Part shown: one piece after another, positions 55,424-62,855 of the stretch
How the letters are laid out: each line of letters opens with the position of its first letter
Numbering within the stretch: the first letter of the stretch is position 1
NCBI GenBank assembly: GCA_022797535.1
Contig: JAAWKU010000002.1
Location: 1-62,855 of the forward strand
Reading direction: 5' to 3'
Length of the DNA: 62,855 nt
DNA from: Lachnospiraceae bacterium
GTDB taxonomy: Bacteria; Bacillota; Clostridia; Lachnospirales; Lachnospiraceae
Position numbers and translations under genes: made by a program
Notes under the pieces: model-generated
What the model was told of the DNA's origin: nothing
The model's database searches: none
What the model saw: only the letters and a program-made list of their open reading frames with translations

Positions 55424-55891
55424 CTATTGCTTCCTGATCTTTATTTTAAGTAGTTTTCCATAATATTTCAACTTGTTTTTACAAAATGACCGGGCCTTTT
55501 TCAGCAGGCGTCCCAGCGCGCCGCCTGCCGCATGGCCTGCTTTGCCCACAGGACGCAGGCAAAAACCCATGACACGGCACAGCAGATCCCGCACCCGGCA
55601 CAGGGCCATGGACAAATAATGAACCAGGAACCTGCCAACAGTCTTTTTGTACAACAGCATGCCCGCCAGAGCCCCCATCACCGCAAACCACCGCAGGCTG
55701 CCGTTGCTCTCCCGGTGCATCAGTTGAAAAATGTACAGGGCGCAGAAAATCCAGAAAGCCAGATCCTCCAGGGATACCAACAGCCCCTTGTGGGGCAGCA
55801 CCCTCCGCCATATACGCAGGACGTCATAGACGAAAGTGATCAGGATCCCGGAGGCAAAGGCGTACAGCAAAAATACATTTTCCTCAGACAT
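55424..55891 (-). CDS. yabQ: Spore cortex biosynthesis protein YabQ
   Basis: YabQ is a mother-cell membrane protein needed for spore cortex formation. The 155-residue protein has N-terminal helices (about 6-22, 35-55 and 67-85), the motif FVYDVLRIWRR after the first, and a basic C-terminal tail. Order after yabP supports the call. The sequence is diverged, as usual for this family. Confidence 0.85.
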   Translation of the reverse strand: MSEENVFLLYAFASGILITFVYDVLRIWRRVLPHKGLLVSLEDLAFWIFCALYIFQLMHRESNGSLRWFAVMGALAGMLLYKKTVGRFLVHYLSMALCRVRDLLCRVMGFCLRPVGKAGHAAGGALGRLLKKARSFCKNKLKYYGKLLKIKIRKQ

Positions 55892-55909
55892 CGTCCGGCT
55901 CCCCCTGTC

Positions 55910-56203
55910 CTACCGAAACAGCCTGGAAAGCAGGGATTCCGATTTGCCCGGGGCTCCGCCCGCCACGTCCGAGTAGGTGAAGCTGTCGATCCTGCCGTCT
56001 ATATCCACTTCGCCTTTGTCCAGCATCAGCCTGCTCACATGCAGTTCCTGGCCCTTGATCATAAGCATGCCCTGTTCCGTCTCCAACAGGATTTCATGCA
56101 CGTCAAAGGACAGGACGTCGTTTACGCCGGTGATGCCGCATGTCCTGCGATTGTTCATCGCCACCTTATGCGCGCGCCCTCCGACAGTATTTAGGTCCTC
56201 CAT
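55910..56203 (-). CDS. yabP: Sporulation protein YabP
   Basis: The 97-residue protein has the YabP core: SFDVHEILLETEQGMLMIKGQELHV-like strands, then LDKGEVDIDGRIDSFTYS. YabP and YabQ act together at the forespore surface in cortex assembly. It starts 114 bp after rqcP and ends 18 bp before yabQ. Confidence 0.9.
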   Translation of the reverse strand: MEDLNTVGGRAHKVAMNNRRTCGITGVNDVLSFDVHEILLETEQGMLMIKGQELHVSRLMLDKGEVDIDGRIDSFTYSDVAGGAPGKSESLLSRLFR

Positions 56204-56317
56204 AGGGCCCTCCTCCCCATCTGCGATTCCCTATAAATATATGAGGCAGAGAAGAGAAATATTCCTGTAAAAGCCCGTCACGCGGCAGGGACGCCCACAG
56301 AGCCGGTCTCTGTCAGC

Positions 56318-56557
56318 TCACAGATAGCGGAAAAGTTCTTTGGCCTCGTCTTTCTTTACCGTCTCCTGCACATCCAACACTTCCACCTTCACGTCCTTGT
56401 TGCCAAAGGAAATGGTGATTATGTCTCCGGCCCTGACATTGGAGGAAGCCTTGGCCGGTTTGTCATTGATCATCACCCTCCCGGCGTCGCAGGCCTCATT
56501 TGCCACAGTCCGGCGCTTGATCAACCGGGATACCTTCAGATATTTGTCCAGTCTCAT
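56318..56557 (-). CDS. rqcP: S4-domain RNA-binding protein RqcP
   Basis: The 79-residue protein is one S4 domain, MRLDKYLKVSRLIKRRTVANEACD, with VMINDKPAKASSNVRAGDIITI. RqcP (YabO) binds stalled large ribosomal subunits and helps RqcH add alanine tails in ribosome quality control. Its place between hup and yabP matches Bacillus yabO. Expression needs passage through the weak terminator after hup. Confidence 0.9.
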   Translation of the reverse strand: MRLDKYLKVSRLIKRRTVANEACDAGRVMINDKPAKASSNVRAGDIITISFGNKDVKVEVLDVQETVKKDEAKELFRYL

Positions 56558-56575
56558 AACAGTCTCCTGAATTTA

Positions 56576-56602
56576 AAAGAGAACCCATCGCTAGGTTCTC
56601 TT
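56576..56602 (-). terminator. Intrinsic terminator between hup and rqcP
   Basis: AAGAGAACC and GGTTCTCTT form a nine-base stem with TTTTAAATT after it on the minus strand. It likely lets hup be made in excess of the downstream genes. Confidence 0.75.
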
Positions 56603-56614
56603 GCGTACTTTATC

Positions 56615-56890
56615 CTACTTGTTTAAAGAATCCTTTAAAGCCTTGCCAGCCTTGAACTTGGGAGCCTTGGAAGCAGCGATCTTCATAGGCTTGCCGCTCT
56701 GGGGATTCCTGCCCTCTCTTGCGCTTCTCTCGGATACTTCAAAGGTACCGAAACCCACTAACTGTACCTTACCGCCCTTTTTTAATTCAGCCTCTACAAC
56801 ATCAGTAAACGCCTTCAGTGCCTTCTCTGCGTCCTTCTTGGACAGGCCAGCTTCTTCCGCCATAGCAGCAACCAATTCTGTTTTGTTCAT
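56615..56890 (-). CDS. hup: HU-family DNA-binding protein
   Basis: HU bends and compacts DNA as a dimer. The 91-residue protein begins MNKTELVAAMAEEAGLSKKDAEKAL and carries the DNA-binding arm GFGTFEVSERSAREGRNPQSGKPM, then a basic C-terminus. A strong promoter lies 76 bp upstream and GGAGGA precedes the ATG. Confidence 0.96.
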   Translation of the reverse strand: MNKTELVAAMAEEAGLSKKDAEKALKAFTDVVEAELKKGGKVQLVGFGTFEVSERSAREGRNPQSGKPMKIAASKAPKFKAGKALKDSLNK

Positions 56891-56965
56891 GTCGAAAATC
56901 CTCCTCTATTGAGTATTCTGTTATTGTTTTTGACAGATTCTTCATATGCGAAACGTCTACATATA

Positions 56966-56994
56966 TTTATATCTGCTTTTCCCATGTTTGTCAA
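56966..56994 (-). promoter_or_regulatory. Promoter of hup
   Basis: TTGACA (56989-56994) and TATAAA (56966-56971) on the minus strand are 17 bp apart. Confidence 0.82.
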
Positions 56995-57029
56995 GTTTTT
57001 TTCATAAAAACACTGAATCCTGCCCTGTA

Positions 57030-58394
57030 TTACGGAGCCGGAACAGGTTCGGGAGTCGGGGTGGCAGACAGGGGTGGAGTGACCGTGTCCTGGGTGCTGA
57101 CACCCGGAATCAATTCCGCAAAGGAGAAGGTCACATCCTTGTACTCATTGTCAACAGAAACGGTGTAACTTCTGGTCTCACAGCCGCTGCGGCGCAGGGT
57201 GATAATATGACTTCCCTCGCTTTTGGGAAAGCTGGTGGGCGCGATGCCCACATAGTTGCCGTCCAGATAGACCTCCGCAAATGCCGGCGCGTCCACAAAC
57301 ACCTTGTACTGGGCCAGCTTGTCCTTTTCTTCCTGCTCGTCGTTTTCATTCTCCTTGTCCACGGGATCCAGCGTGATATCCAGGCCGCCCGAGGGCTGCG
57401 CTACCTTTATATAGGTGGTTATGGTCTGGTAACCGTTGGCCCTGACCATCAGTTGATGAATGCCGTACTCCAGATTCACCGGAGCAGAAGGATCCGCCTT
57501 TTCCCCGTCGATATACAATTTGGCCTGGGCGGGTTCCAGAGTGAAAACAATGGTACCGTACTGAACCTCTGGCACCTCCAGATCCCCGATATCCAGCGTG
57601 GACTCCTCGCCCCGGCGGATGGTCACTTCCTTGGTGCCTCCTCCGCCCCGTTTGCTCACTCTCACCTGATAATGGCCCTCAGGCACTGTCAACAGCATGT
57701 CCTCGGCAATCCTTCGTATGCTGGACTGGCCGATTTCCATATAACCGTCAATAAAGTTCTCCTCATTTTGCAGACGCAGATAGCCATGTCCCTTCTCCAC
57801 CTGGATGCTGAGAATACTGCTTCCGATGCCCTTAAAGGTCAGCACATCCACGGGATTTAGTTCCATGGCCTCGATACGCATGCCCTGAGACAGATAGAGG
57901 GTATCGTCAGTGAGCTTGTAAACATCCTCGCCAATGGTCACTTCTCCCCGCCGCAGGTCGATTTCATAGCGGGAGGCGTCTGCATAGACCCAGGACGAGG
58001 GGCTGACCTGCATGGTATTCAGCCTCTTCTTGGAACGCAGAAAAGTCACATCCACTATATCCCCTACCGCAATCTGTTCCAGGGACACCGCCTCCCCGTA
58101 TTTGTCGTATAGATCGCTGGTGCCTTCCACTGTCAGCGTGTAAGTGCGGCCCAGATCCAGGTTCAGCAATGTCACCGTCCCCTCCTGGCTGTCCTTTTTC
58201 AACAGCACCGCCGTGTCTTTTGAGTCGTAGCTGTGGGGACCCGCCGGGACAAATCCTGTGCCCTGCTCCTGGGAAGCGGGAGGCGCAGACTGCGCTCCCT
58301 GGCCCCCGGGCTTTGCGCCGCAGGCTGTCAGCAGCCCCAGCAGCCCTGCCAGCGCAAGCATTCTTATGACCGTCCTCTTTCGTCTCTCTGCCAT
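57030..58394 (-). CDS. PEGA-domain lipoprotein
   Basis: The 454-residue protein has a lipoprotein signal ending LLTAC and a Gln/Gly-rich stretch. Its C-terminal half holds two PEGA-type beta units: AKLYIDGEKADPSAPVNL near 300 and AEVYLDGNYVGIAPTSFP near 385. The N-terminal half (about 55-240) is beta-rich and of unknown type. PEGA units are often found in surface proteins. The gene lies between hup and the CotS-like gene, on its own. Confidence 0.82.
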   Translation of the reverse strand: MAERRKRTVIRMLALAGLLGLLTACGAKPGGQGAQSAPPASQEQGTGFVPAGPHSYDSKDTAVLLKKDSQEGTVTLLNLDLGRTYTLTVEGTSDLYDKYGEAVSLEQIAVGDIVDVTFLRSKKRLNTMQVSPSSWVYADASRYEIDLRRGEVTIGEDVYKLTDDTLYLSQGMRIEAMELNPVDVLTFKGIGSSILSIQVEKGHGYLRLQNEENFIDGYMEIGQSSIRRIAEDMLLTVPEGHYQVRVSKRGGGGTKEVTIRRGEESTLDIGDLEVPEVQYGTIVFTLEPAQAKLYIDGEKADPSAPVNLEYGIHQLMVRANGYQTITTYIKVAQPSGGLDITLDPVDKENENDEQEEKDKLAQYKVFVDAPAFAEVYLDGNYVGIAPTSFPKSEGSHIITLRRSGCETRSYTVSVDNEYKDVTFSFAELIPGVSTQDTVTPPLSATPTPEPVPAP

Positions 58395-58458
58395 CTCTAC
58401 CTCTTCCCTGCATCAGTCAGTTAAATATCTGTCTGACGCAAAACTCTTTTCCTGCGTC

Positions 58459-59439
58459 CTATATCTGAAACACACTTTCCAGAAAGTTCTTTTTTTGTTG
58501 CTCCTGGGCCAGCAGCTTATCCAGTTTCTCCTGGTTGCGCTGGGGGATCCAGGCTTTTCCGGAATTGTAATAAAAATTCACGATTTTCCAGAATTTTTCC
58601 GGGTAAGCCAGGCGGTAATACAGGTCTATATAGGCGTACGCGCTCACCGACGCCGACTTCTCATAGGTGGTCAGCAGTTCCCGTCCCAGGGCTGCAGGCC
58701 AGTCGGTCTTTTCCAGGAGTTTGCGCATCAACAGGTACAAATCCCGAATCTGCCGGTCCCGCATACATTTTTCAAAGTTTACAATATACATGCCCTGGCT
58801 GCTCCAGAGGATGTTGTGATACTGATAATCCCCGTGACAGTAAGCATACTCCTCCTGCCCTTCGGGCATGCGCTCCTCATAGGCGCGCCAGCCCTCCGTC
58901 ACCTCCCCGGCCTGCTCAATAAAATAGTCCATGCAGCCCAGCAGGCTATATTCAAACCCGGTTTTCTGGCTCTTTTTGCGCAGAAACCTATGCACTTTCA
59001 CCAATTCCCGGTTATGCTTCTCATATTCCTGCAGCGGGGAGAAACGTGCCGGCGCGGGACATCCATCCCCGGGCTCCAGCACCATGCATTGATGCAGCCG
59101 GGCCAGGGTGCGTACTGCCTCCTGGCATTCCCCCCGGTCAGAGATATTACATTCCCGACCGTCCGCGCAGGTCTTGAGAATATAAGCCGTCCCGTCATTT
59201 TCCCGGACACACAGCGCGCCTTCCCTGGTGGGAACCAGCTCCTCTGCTGGCACCCTGCCCTGTTCCCTGATCTGGGATAACAGTCTGTCAATCAGCGCCA
59301 GCTTTGCCTCGTTGCCCTCATATTCCTTAAACACCAGCAGGCCCTTATCCGTGTCACACAGGATCACCCCTCTGCCCTTTCTGGTCCTCAGAACCTCCAC
59401 TTCGTATTGTTCCAGCAAAGCCACCGCCCGATCATTCAC
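58459..59439 (-). CDS. CotS-family protein (kinase-like fold)
   Basis: The 326-residue protein belongs to the aminoglycoside-phosphotransferase-like fold used by spore-coat CotS proteins. The catalytic loop is CHGDYQYHNIL (about 197-207). The metal-binding segment reads IVNFEKC, where active kinases have Asp (IDFD), so activity is doubtful. Translation begins at GTG 59439 behind GGGAGG. Sporulation genes elsewhere in the window fit a coat role, which is inference. Confidence 0.82.
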   Translation of the reverse strand: MNDRAVALLEQYEVEVLRTRKGRGVILCDTDKGLLVFKEYEGNEAKLALIDRLLSQIREQGRVPAEELVPTREGALCVRENDGTAYILKTCADGRECNISDRGECQEAVRTLARLHQCMVLEPGDGCPAPARFSPLQEYEKHNRELVKVHRFLRKKSQKTGFEYSLLGCMDYFIEQAGEVTEGWRAYEERMPEGQEEYAYCHGDYQYHNILWSSQGMYIVNFEKCMRDRQIRDLYLLMRKLLEKTDWPAALGRELLTTYEKSASVSAYAYIDLYYRLAYPEKFWKIVNFYYNSGKAWIPQRNQEKLDKLLAQEQQKKNFLESVFQI

Positions 59440-59519
59440 GTCCTTTACCTCCCATAAAACATGCAGCTCCGGCGCATTCCTGCCCGGCCCTATCCTATCT
59501 TATGAGAGCCCTTAAGAAC

Positions 59520-60866
59520 TTATGTTACTTTCAGAAAAATCTCAGACAGCTTTTCCCGGGTATTGTCCTCCGGCGTCTCCAGTACATGCTCCAGCATTCG
59601 CTGCAGCACCGTGCCCAGTTCCGGGCCCGGCTTCATACCGGCGGCAATCAGGTCTTTGCCCCCCAGCGCCAGATCCTTCAGGGAGACGCACTGACGCTTG
59701 GCCACGATTCCCCGGTACTGATTGTCCCAGGCGTTTACCAGCTTCAGCTTCTCCTCACGGCGGTACGGGCTCTGGGCCATGATATCCGCCCGCTTGACTA
59801 TAAGGAGCCTGGCAAAAATGTCCTCACCGATCCGGTTCATGGCCCGGCGCACAGTCACGGGCGTGGGCTGCACATTGTTGCCATAGTCGTGGAATTCCAC
59901 CAGACGGCAGACTGTGGCAATGGTGGAGTTATCAAATCTAAGCCGACGCAGGATTTTCTCTGTCATCCCGGCGCTGACCGACGGATGCCCATGGAAATGG
60001 GTAATGCCCTGAGAATCTGTCTCCAGTGTGGGGGGTTTGCCAATATCGTGAAGCAGCATGGCCAGACGCAGGTCCTGAGTGGCAGGCACCCCCCAAAGAC
60101 TGTGAAGAATATGCTCCCCCACGGTGTAACAGTGGTGGGGATGGTTCTGAGGTGTCTCCATACAGCGGTCCAGTTCCGGCAGAATCACCGCCGTGACACC
60201 CATGTGGTATGCCTGGCGCAGGTAGTCCGGATGGTCGGAGAGCAGGAGCTTTACCAGTTCCGTTCGTATCCTCTCAGCGCTGATGGCTGCCAGGCTGGGG
60301 GCCAGTTCCCTTATGGCCGCTACGGTATCTTCCTGGATCTCATAGCCCAGCTGCGCGGAAAAGCGAAGGGCCCGGAGGATGCGCAGGGCATCCTCGGTAA
60401 ATCGCTCCCGGGCACAGCCCACACAGCGGATCATTCCCCGCTGGATATCCCCCATACCGTCAAAAGCATCCACCAGCCCGGCAGTCTCATTGTAAGCCAT
60501 GGCATTAATGGTGAAGTCCCGGCGTTGCAGATCCTCCACCAGTCGGGAGGTAAACACCACCTCCCGGGGATGCCTGTGGTCCTCGTACTCTCCGTCGATG
60601 CGGTAGGTAGTCACTTCATAGCCGTCCCTGTCCAGCATCACTGTCACCGTACCATGGGCGATGCCCGTGTCCACAGTGCGGCGGAACAGAGCTTTCACCT
60701 GGTGCGGCCTGGCGGAGGTGGTGATATCCCAGTCGTCCGGCTCCCTGCCCAGAATACTGTCCCGGACACATCCTCCCACCGCATAGGCCTCGTATCCCGC
60801 CTCCGTAATTCTGTCTATAATATATTTTACTTTTTCCGGCAGATTTATTACCATATCCTTCTCCAT
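59520..60866 (-). CDS. cca: CCA-adding tRNA nucleotidyltransferase
   Basis: The enzyme builds or repairs the CCA end of tRNA. The 448-residue protein has the class II nucleotidyltransferase head VGGCVRDSILGREPDDWDITT (DxD), the template Arg motif in RRDFTINAMAYN, and an HD domain in the C-terminal half (MLLHDIGKPP). It is needed here because the tRNA genes in the window do not encode CCA at the 3' end. Confidence 0.94.
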   Translation of the reverse strand: MEKDMVINLPEKVKYIIDRITEAGYEAYAVGGCVRDSILGREPDDWDITTSARPHQVKALFRRTVDTGIAHGTVTVMLDRDGYEVTTYRIDGEYEDHRHPREVVFTSRLVEDLQRRDFTINAMAYNETAGLVDAFDGMGDIQRGMIRCVGCARERFTEDALRILRALRFSAQLGYEIQEDTVAAIRELAPSLAAISAERIRTELVKLLLSDHPDYLRQAYHMGVTAVILPELDRCMETPQNHPHHCYTVGEHILHSLWGVPATQDLRLAMLLHDIGKPPTLETDSQGITHFHGHPSVSAGMTEKILRRLRFDNSTIATVCRLVEFHDYGNNVQPTPVTVRRAMNRIGEDIFARLLIVKRADIMAQSPYRREEKLKLVNAWDNQYRGIVAKRQCVSLKDLALGGKDLIAAGMKPGPELGTVLQRMLEHVLETPEDNTREKLSEIFLKVT

Positions 60867-60912
60867 GTATGTCAGAACCCTGTCTCTCCTTTACCTGCCC
60901 TTTCTTCGGAAT

Positions 60913-61719
60913 TCAACTCATAAATTCCCTTATGACCTCCACAATGCCGTCCTCATCGTTGCTGGCGGTGATGTAATCCGCCGCCTCCTTCACCGCAGGC
61001 TGGGCGTTAGCCATGGCCACACCCAGCCCTGCGTAGCGGATCATGGAAATATCGTTATAGCCGTCGCCGCAGCAGATCACATGCTCCCTGTCCACGCCCA
61101 GCACAGGCAGCATATGCTCTATGGAACTGGCCTTGCTGACGCCCTGAGGCATAATCTCCACAAAAAAAGGCTCGGAGCGATATATGCTGGCCTCCCGGCT
61201 GTATTTCTCCTGCAGTTCCTTTTCATAAACAGCCGCCTGCTCCCCCGGCGCGGTCATCAGGCATTTCTGAATATCAAAATCCACAAAGCCGGGAAAGTTC
61301 TCCACCACCCGAACGGGCAGGCCGTTAATTCTGGCCTCAAGCTGCACATATTCATCGGGTTCAAAAGCCGAGATCACAGTATCTCCCAGATAAGTGACCA
61401 GGCCCATGCGGTGTTCCCTGGCATAGCGGTACAATCCCGGCACCAGGCCCGGAGACAAAGTATTCTGATAGATCACCTCCCCGGTGCGGCATTCCACGAT
61501 ACGGGCGCCGTTGAAAGACAACAGATAGCCGCCGTAGCGGGCCAGTTTCAGTTCCTCCTCATAGCGGCGCATGCCCGGCGTGGGCCTGCCAGAGGCCAGC
61601 ACGACCTTGTGTCCTCTCAAAACCGCGTCCCATATGGCCTGCCGGGTTTTGTCAGTAATTTCCTTTCTGGAATTGGTCAGGGTGCCGTCTATGTCCAGCA
61701 CCAGCACTTTTTTCTCCAT
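60913..61719 (-). CDS. Cof-type HAD-IIB hydrolase
   Basis: The 268-residue phosphatase has the HAD motifs: DIDGTLTNSRKEI (motif I), VLASGRPTPGM (motif II), a Lys in the cap-adjacent region, and CCGDGYNDISMIRYAG (motif IV). Family members act on sugar phosphates or flavin mononucleotide. Its substrate is unknown. ATG 61719 follows AGGAGGATGC. Confidence 0.92.
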   Translation of the reverse strand: MEKKVLVLDIDGTLTNSRKEITDKTRQAIWDAVLRGHKVVLASGRPTPGMRRYEEELKLARYGGYLLSFNGARIVECRTGEVIYQNTLSPGLVPGLYRYAREHRMGLVTYLGDTVISAFEPDEYVQLEARINGLPVRVVENFPGFVDFDIQKCLMTAPGEQAAVYEKELQEKYSREASIYRSEPFFVEIMPQGVSKASSIEHMLPVLGVDREHVICCGDGYNDISMIRYAGLGVAMANAQPAVKEAADYITASNDEDGIVEVIREFMS

Positions 61720-61836
61720 GCATCCTCCTGTAAATCGGTTTCAGCGACAGGAGGGAAAGCCCTCTGCCGCTGATCCTTTTGTCATCCTGACTGATTGTCC
61801 TGTCGGGATTCCCTTCCCGCCAGTATACCGGAGTTC

Positions 61837-62855
61837 TCAGCCCACGTCCTCCGATGAGGATTCCGCAGATTCCTCTTCAGAGGACTCTGGCTGACTCTCC
61901 GGCGTATCTCCCTGGTTTTCCGTCGTAGCTTCCTGGTTTTCCCCGCTCTCCGATTCCCTGGCTGCCTCCTCGGACGCGGCGGCCTCCACCTTCAGATAGT
62001 TCAGGTTGCCCTTGGGGTCCTCCAGCGTCATGGCCTGGCTGATGCCCTCCAGGTATTCCGTCATGGCCTGGCTGAGCAGCAGATCATGGATACTCAGCTT
62101 CCATACCGGGTCATTGACCCCCATGTAATAGATCACATAGTCGGAACCGTCCGGCTCTGTAAAAGCAGCGGTGTCCCCCTTCTGGCGGGCGGGGTCGGCC
62201 AGCCAGGCATTCATCTCATCGCTCATGCTGTCGGTGGCCACGCCCTCATACAGGCCTTCTTCCACGCCGTTTTCGTCATATTTACCGCACAGCTCGATAA
62301 AGCTGTCTTCCGTGGCCGCTCCGTTCTTCCACTCCTCCAGAATGCTCTGGGCATTGATCTCGGAGCCTTCCGCAGGCCGGGTCACAATGGCCCGAATGTC
62401 CGCCGTAGGAGTCTCCACCCGGTATCTCTGGTCAAAACCCGCCACCAGGTAACGGTGGTTGGCAGTGTCTTCCACCACAGTGGTATCTCCCTTAGCCCTG
62501 GCTTCGTCAAACAGCCATTCACTCAGAAGATAACTGACGGCGCTGCGGCTCTGGGCTTCCTTGGACTCGCCTCCCACCAGGATCGTGGCCTCCATGGAAT
62601 CCGCCGTCTTTTTGGCCTCTTCCATGGCTGCGGCAGTCTCCTCCTCGGTGGGCTGGTATGCCACCTCATTGCCCTCCTCGTCCAGGGTGGGGCTGCCGTC
62701 CGGGGCCGCGGTGGGAAGTTCCGCCTCCACAATGGTCAAATGATAGTCCACCACATCATAATTTTCCTTATGTTCTTCATAATAGCTGTCGATCTCAGCC
62801 CCCGAAGGCGCGGAGGCATCCGCCACCTGATCATAATAGGCATTGGTCAGAATAC
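61837..62855 (-). CDS. SurA/PrsA-like peptidyl-prolyl isomerase (partial, runs off right edge)
   Basis: The visible 338 residues begin inside the protein (ILTNAYYDQVADAS) because the frame is open to the last base, so the N-terminal signal is not seen. The sequence resembles the second half of SurA/PpiC-like foldases, with helical and mixed parts, and ends in a tail of about 45 residues rich in Glu, Ser and Gln. A GTG near 62826 is not the true start. Foldase activity is inferred from general resemblance only; the isomerase active site cannot be confirmed. Confidence 0.65.
   Translation of the reverse strand, partial: ILTNAYYDQVADASAPSGAEIDSYYEEHKENYDVVDYHLTIVEAELPTAAPDGSPTLDEEGNEVAYQPTEEETAAAMEEAKKTADSMEATILVGGESKEAQSRSAVSYLLSEWLFDEARAKGDTTVVEDTANHRYLVAGFDQRYRVETPTADIRAIVTRPAEGSEINAQSILEEWKNGAATEDSFIELCGKYDENGVEEGLYEGVATDSMSDEMNAWLADPARQKGDTAAFTEPDGSDYVIYYMGVNDPVWKLSIHDLLLSQAMTEYLEGISQAMTLEDPKGNLNYLKVEAAASEEAARESESGENQEATTENQGDTPESQPESSEEESAESSSEDVG

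Overview
The window looks like a chromosomal segment from a spore-forming, gut-type Clostridia, most likely Lachnospiraceae. The evidence is the moderately high GC content, the spoIIE-tilS-hpt-ftsH and hup-rqcP-yabP-yabQ-divIC gene orders, a CotS-type kinase, a FabT/FabK-type fatty-acid cluster, a leucine T-box, and xylan- and starch-degrading enzymes. Almost every gene lies on the minus strand. No rRNA, CRISPR array, insertion sequence or prophage was seen. Both ends cut a gene: a response regulator at the left and a PpiC/SurA-like foldase at the right.

Layout, left to right. 1-3122: a YesM/YesN-type two-component system with a sugar-binding lipoprotein between kinase and regulator. 3254-6612: an Lrp regulator, an aminotransferase, a TrmL-gamma-carbonic-anhydrase fusion and an RdgB-like pyrophosphatase in one apparent operon. 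6736-15015: single metabolic and envelope genes (AIR-synthase-like, VanW, a 34-residue membrane peptide, phosphoesterase, galK, an Fe-S aldo/keto reductase, a CapA lipoprotein), with a 40-41 bp tandem repeat at 10.3 kb. 15046-15693: a decayed Rpn-nuclease remnant with heptad repeats. 15761-26094: a type IV pilus/type II secretion-like operon (pilC, pilA, pilD, a pilM-pilN fusion, pilO, four further pilin-like genes) with no assembly ATPase in view.

26672-27743: a helix-turn-helix protein with an S24-like domain and a small conserved protein. 27767-37264: a complete FAS II operon in the order acpP-fabK-fabD-fabG-fabF-fabZ-accDA-fabH, followed by fabT (with its own promoter) and plsC. The acpP promoter carries two FabT-like operators. 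37340-41145: a Sel1-repeat protein and a leucine T-box-controlled leuA whose product carries a C-terminal AraC-type DNA-binding domain. 41315-45991: a GH10 xylanase, a glycosidase remnant, tRNA-Leu and tRNA-Tyr, and a cytoplasmic GH13 enzyme. 46392-52718: ftsH, hpt, tilS, a SpoIIE phosphatase without its membrane domain, and an unknown gene. 52751-62855: a membrane-anchored GH10 xylanase, the divIC/yabQ/yabP/rqcP/hup group, a PEGA lipoprotein, a CotS-like protein, cca, a Cof-type phosphatase and the foldase.

The observations most worth following are the LeuA-AraC fusion under a leucine T-box, the TrmL-gamma-carbonic anhydrase fusion, the PilM-PilN fusion with an 826-residue pilin-like protein, the paired FabT operators, the 21-bp-spaced promoter of the shortened spoIIE, and the 34-residue membrane peptide. 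All functions are read from sequence motifs and gene order by eye; no database search was run.
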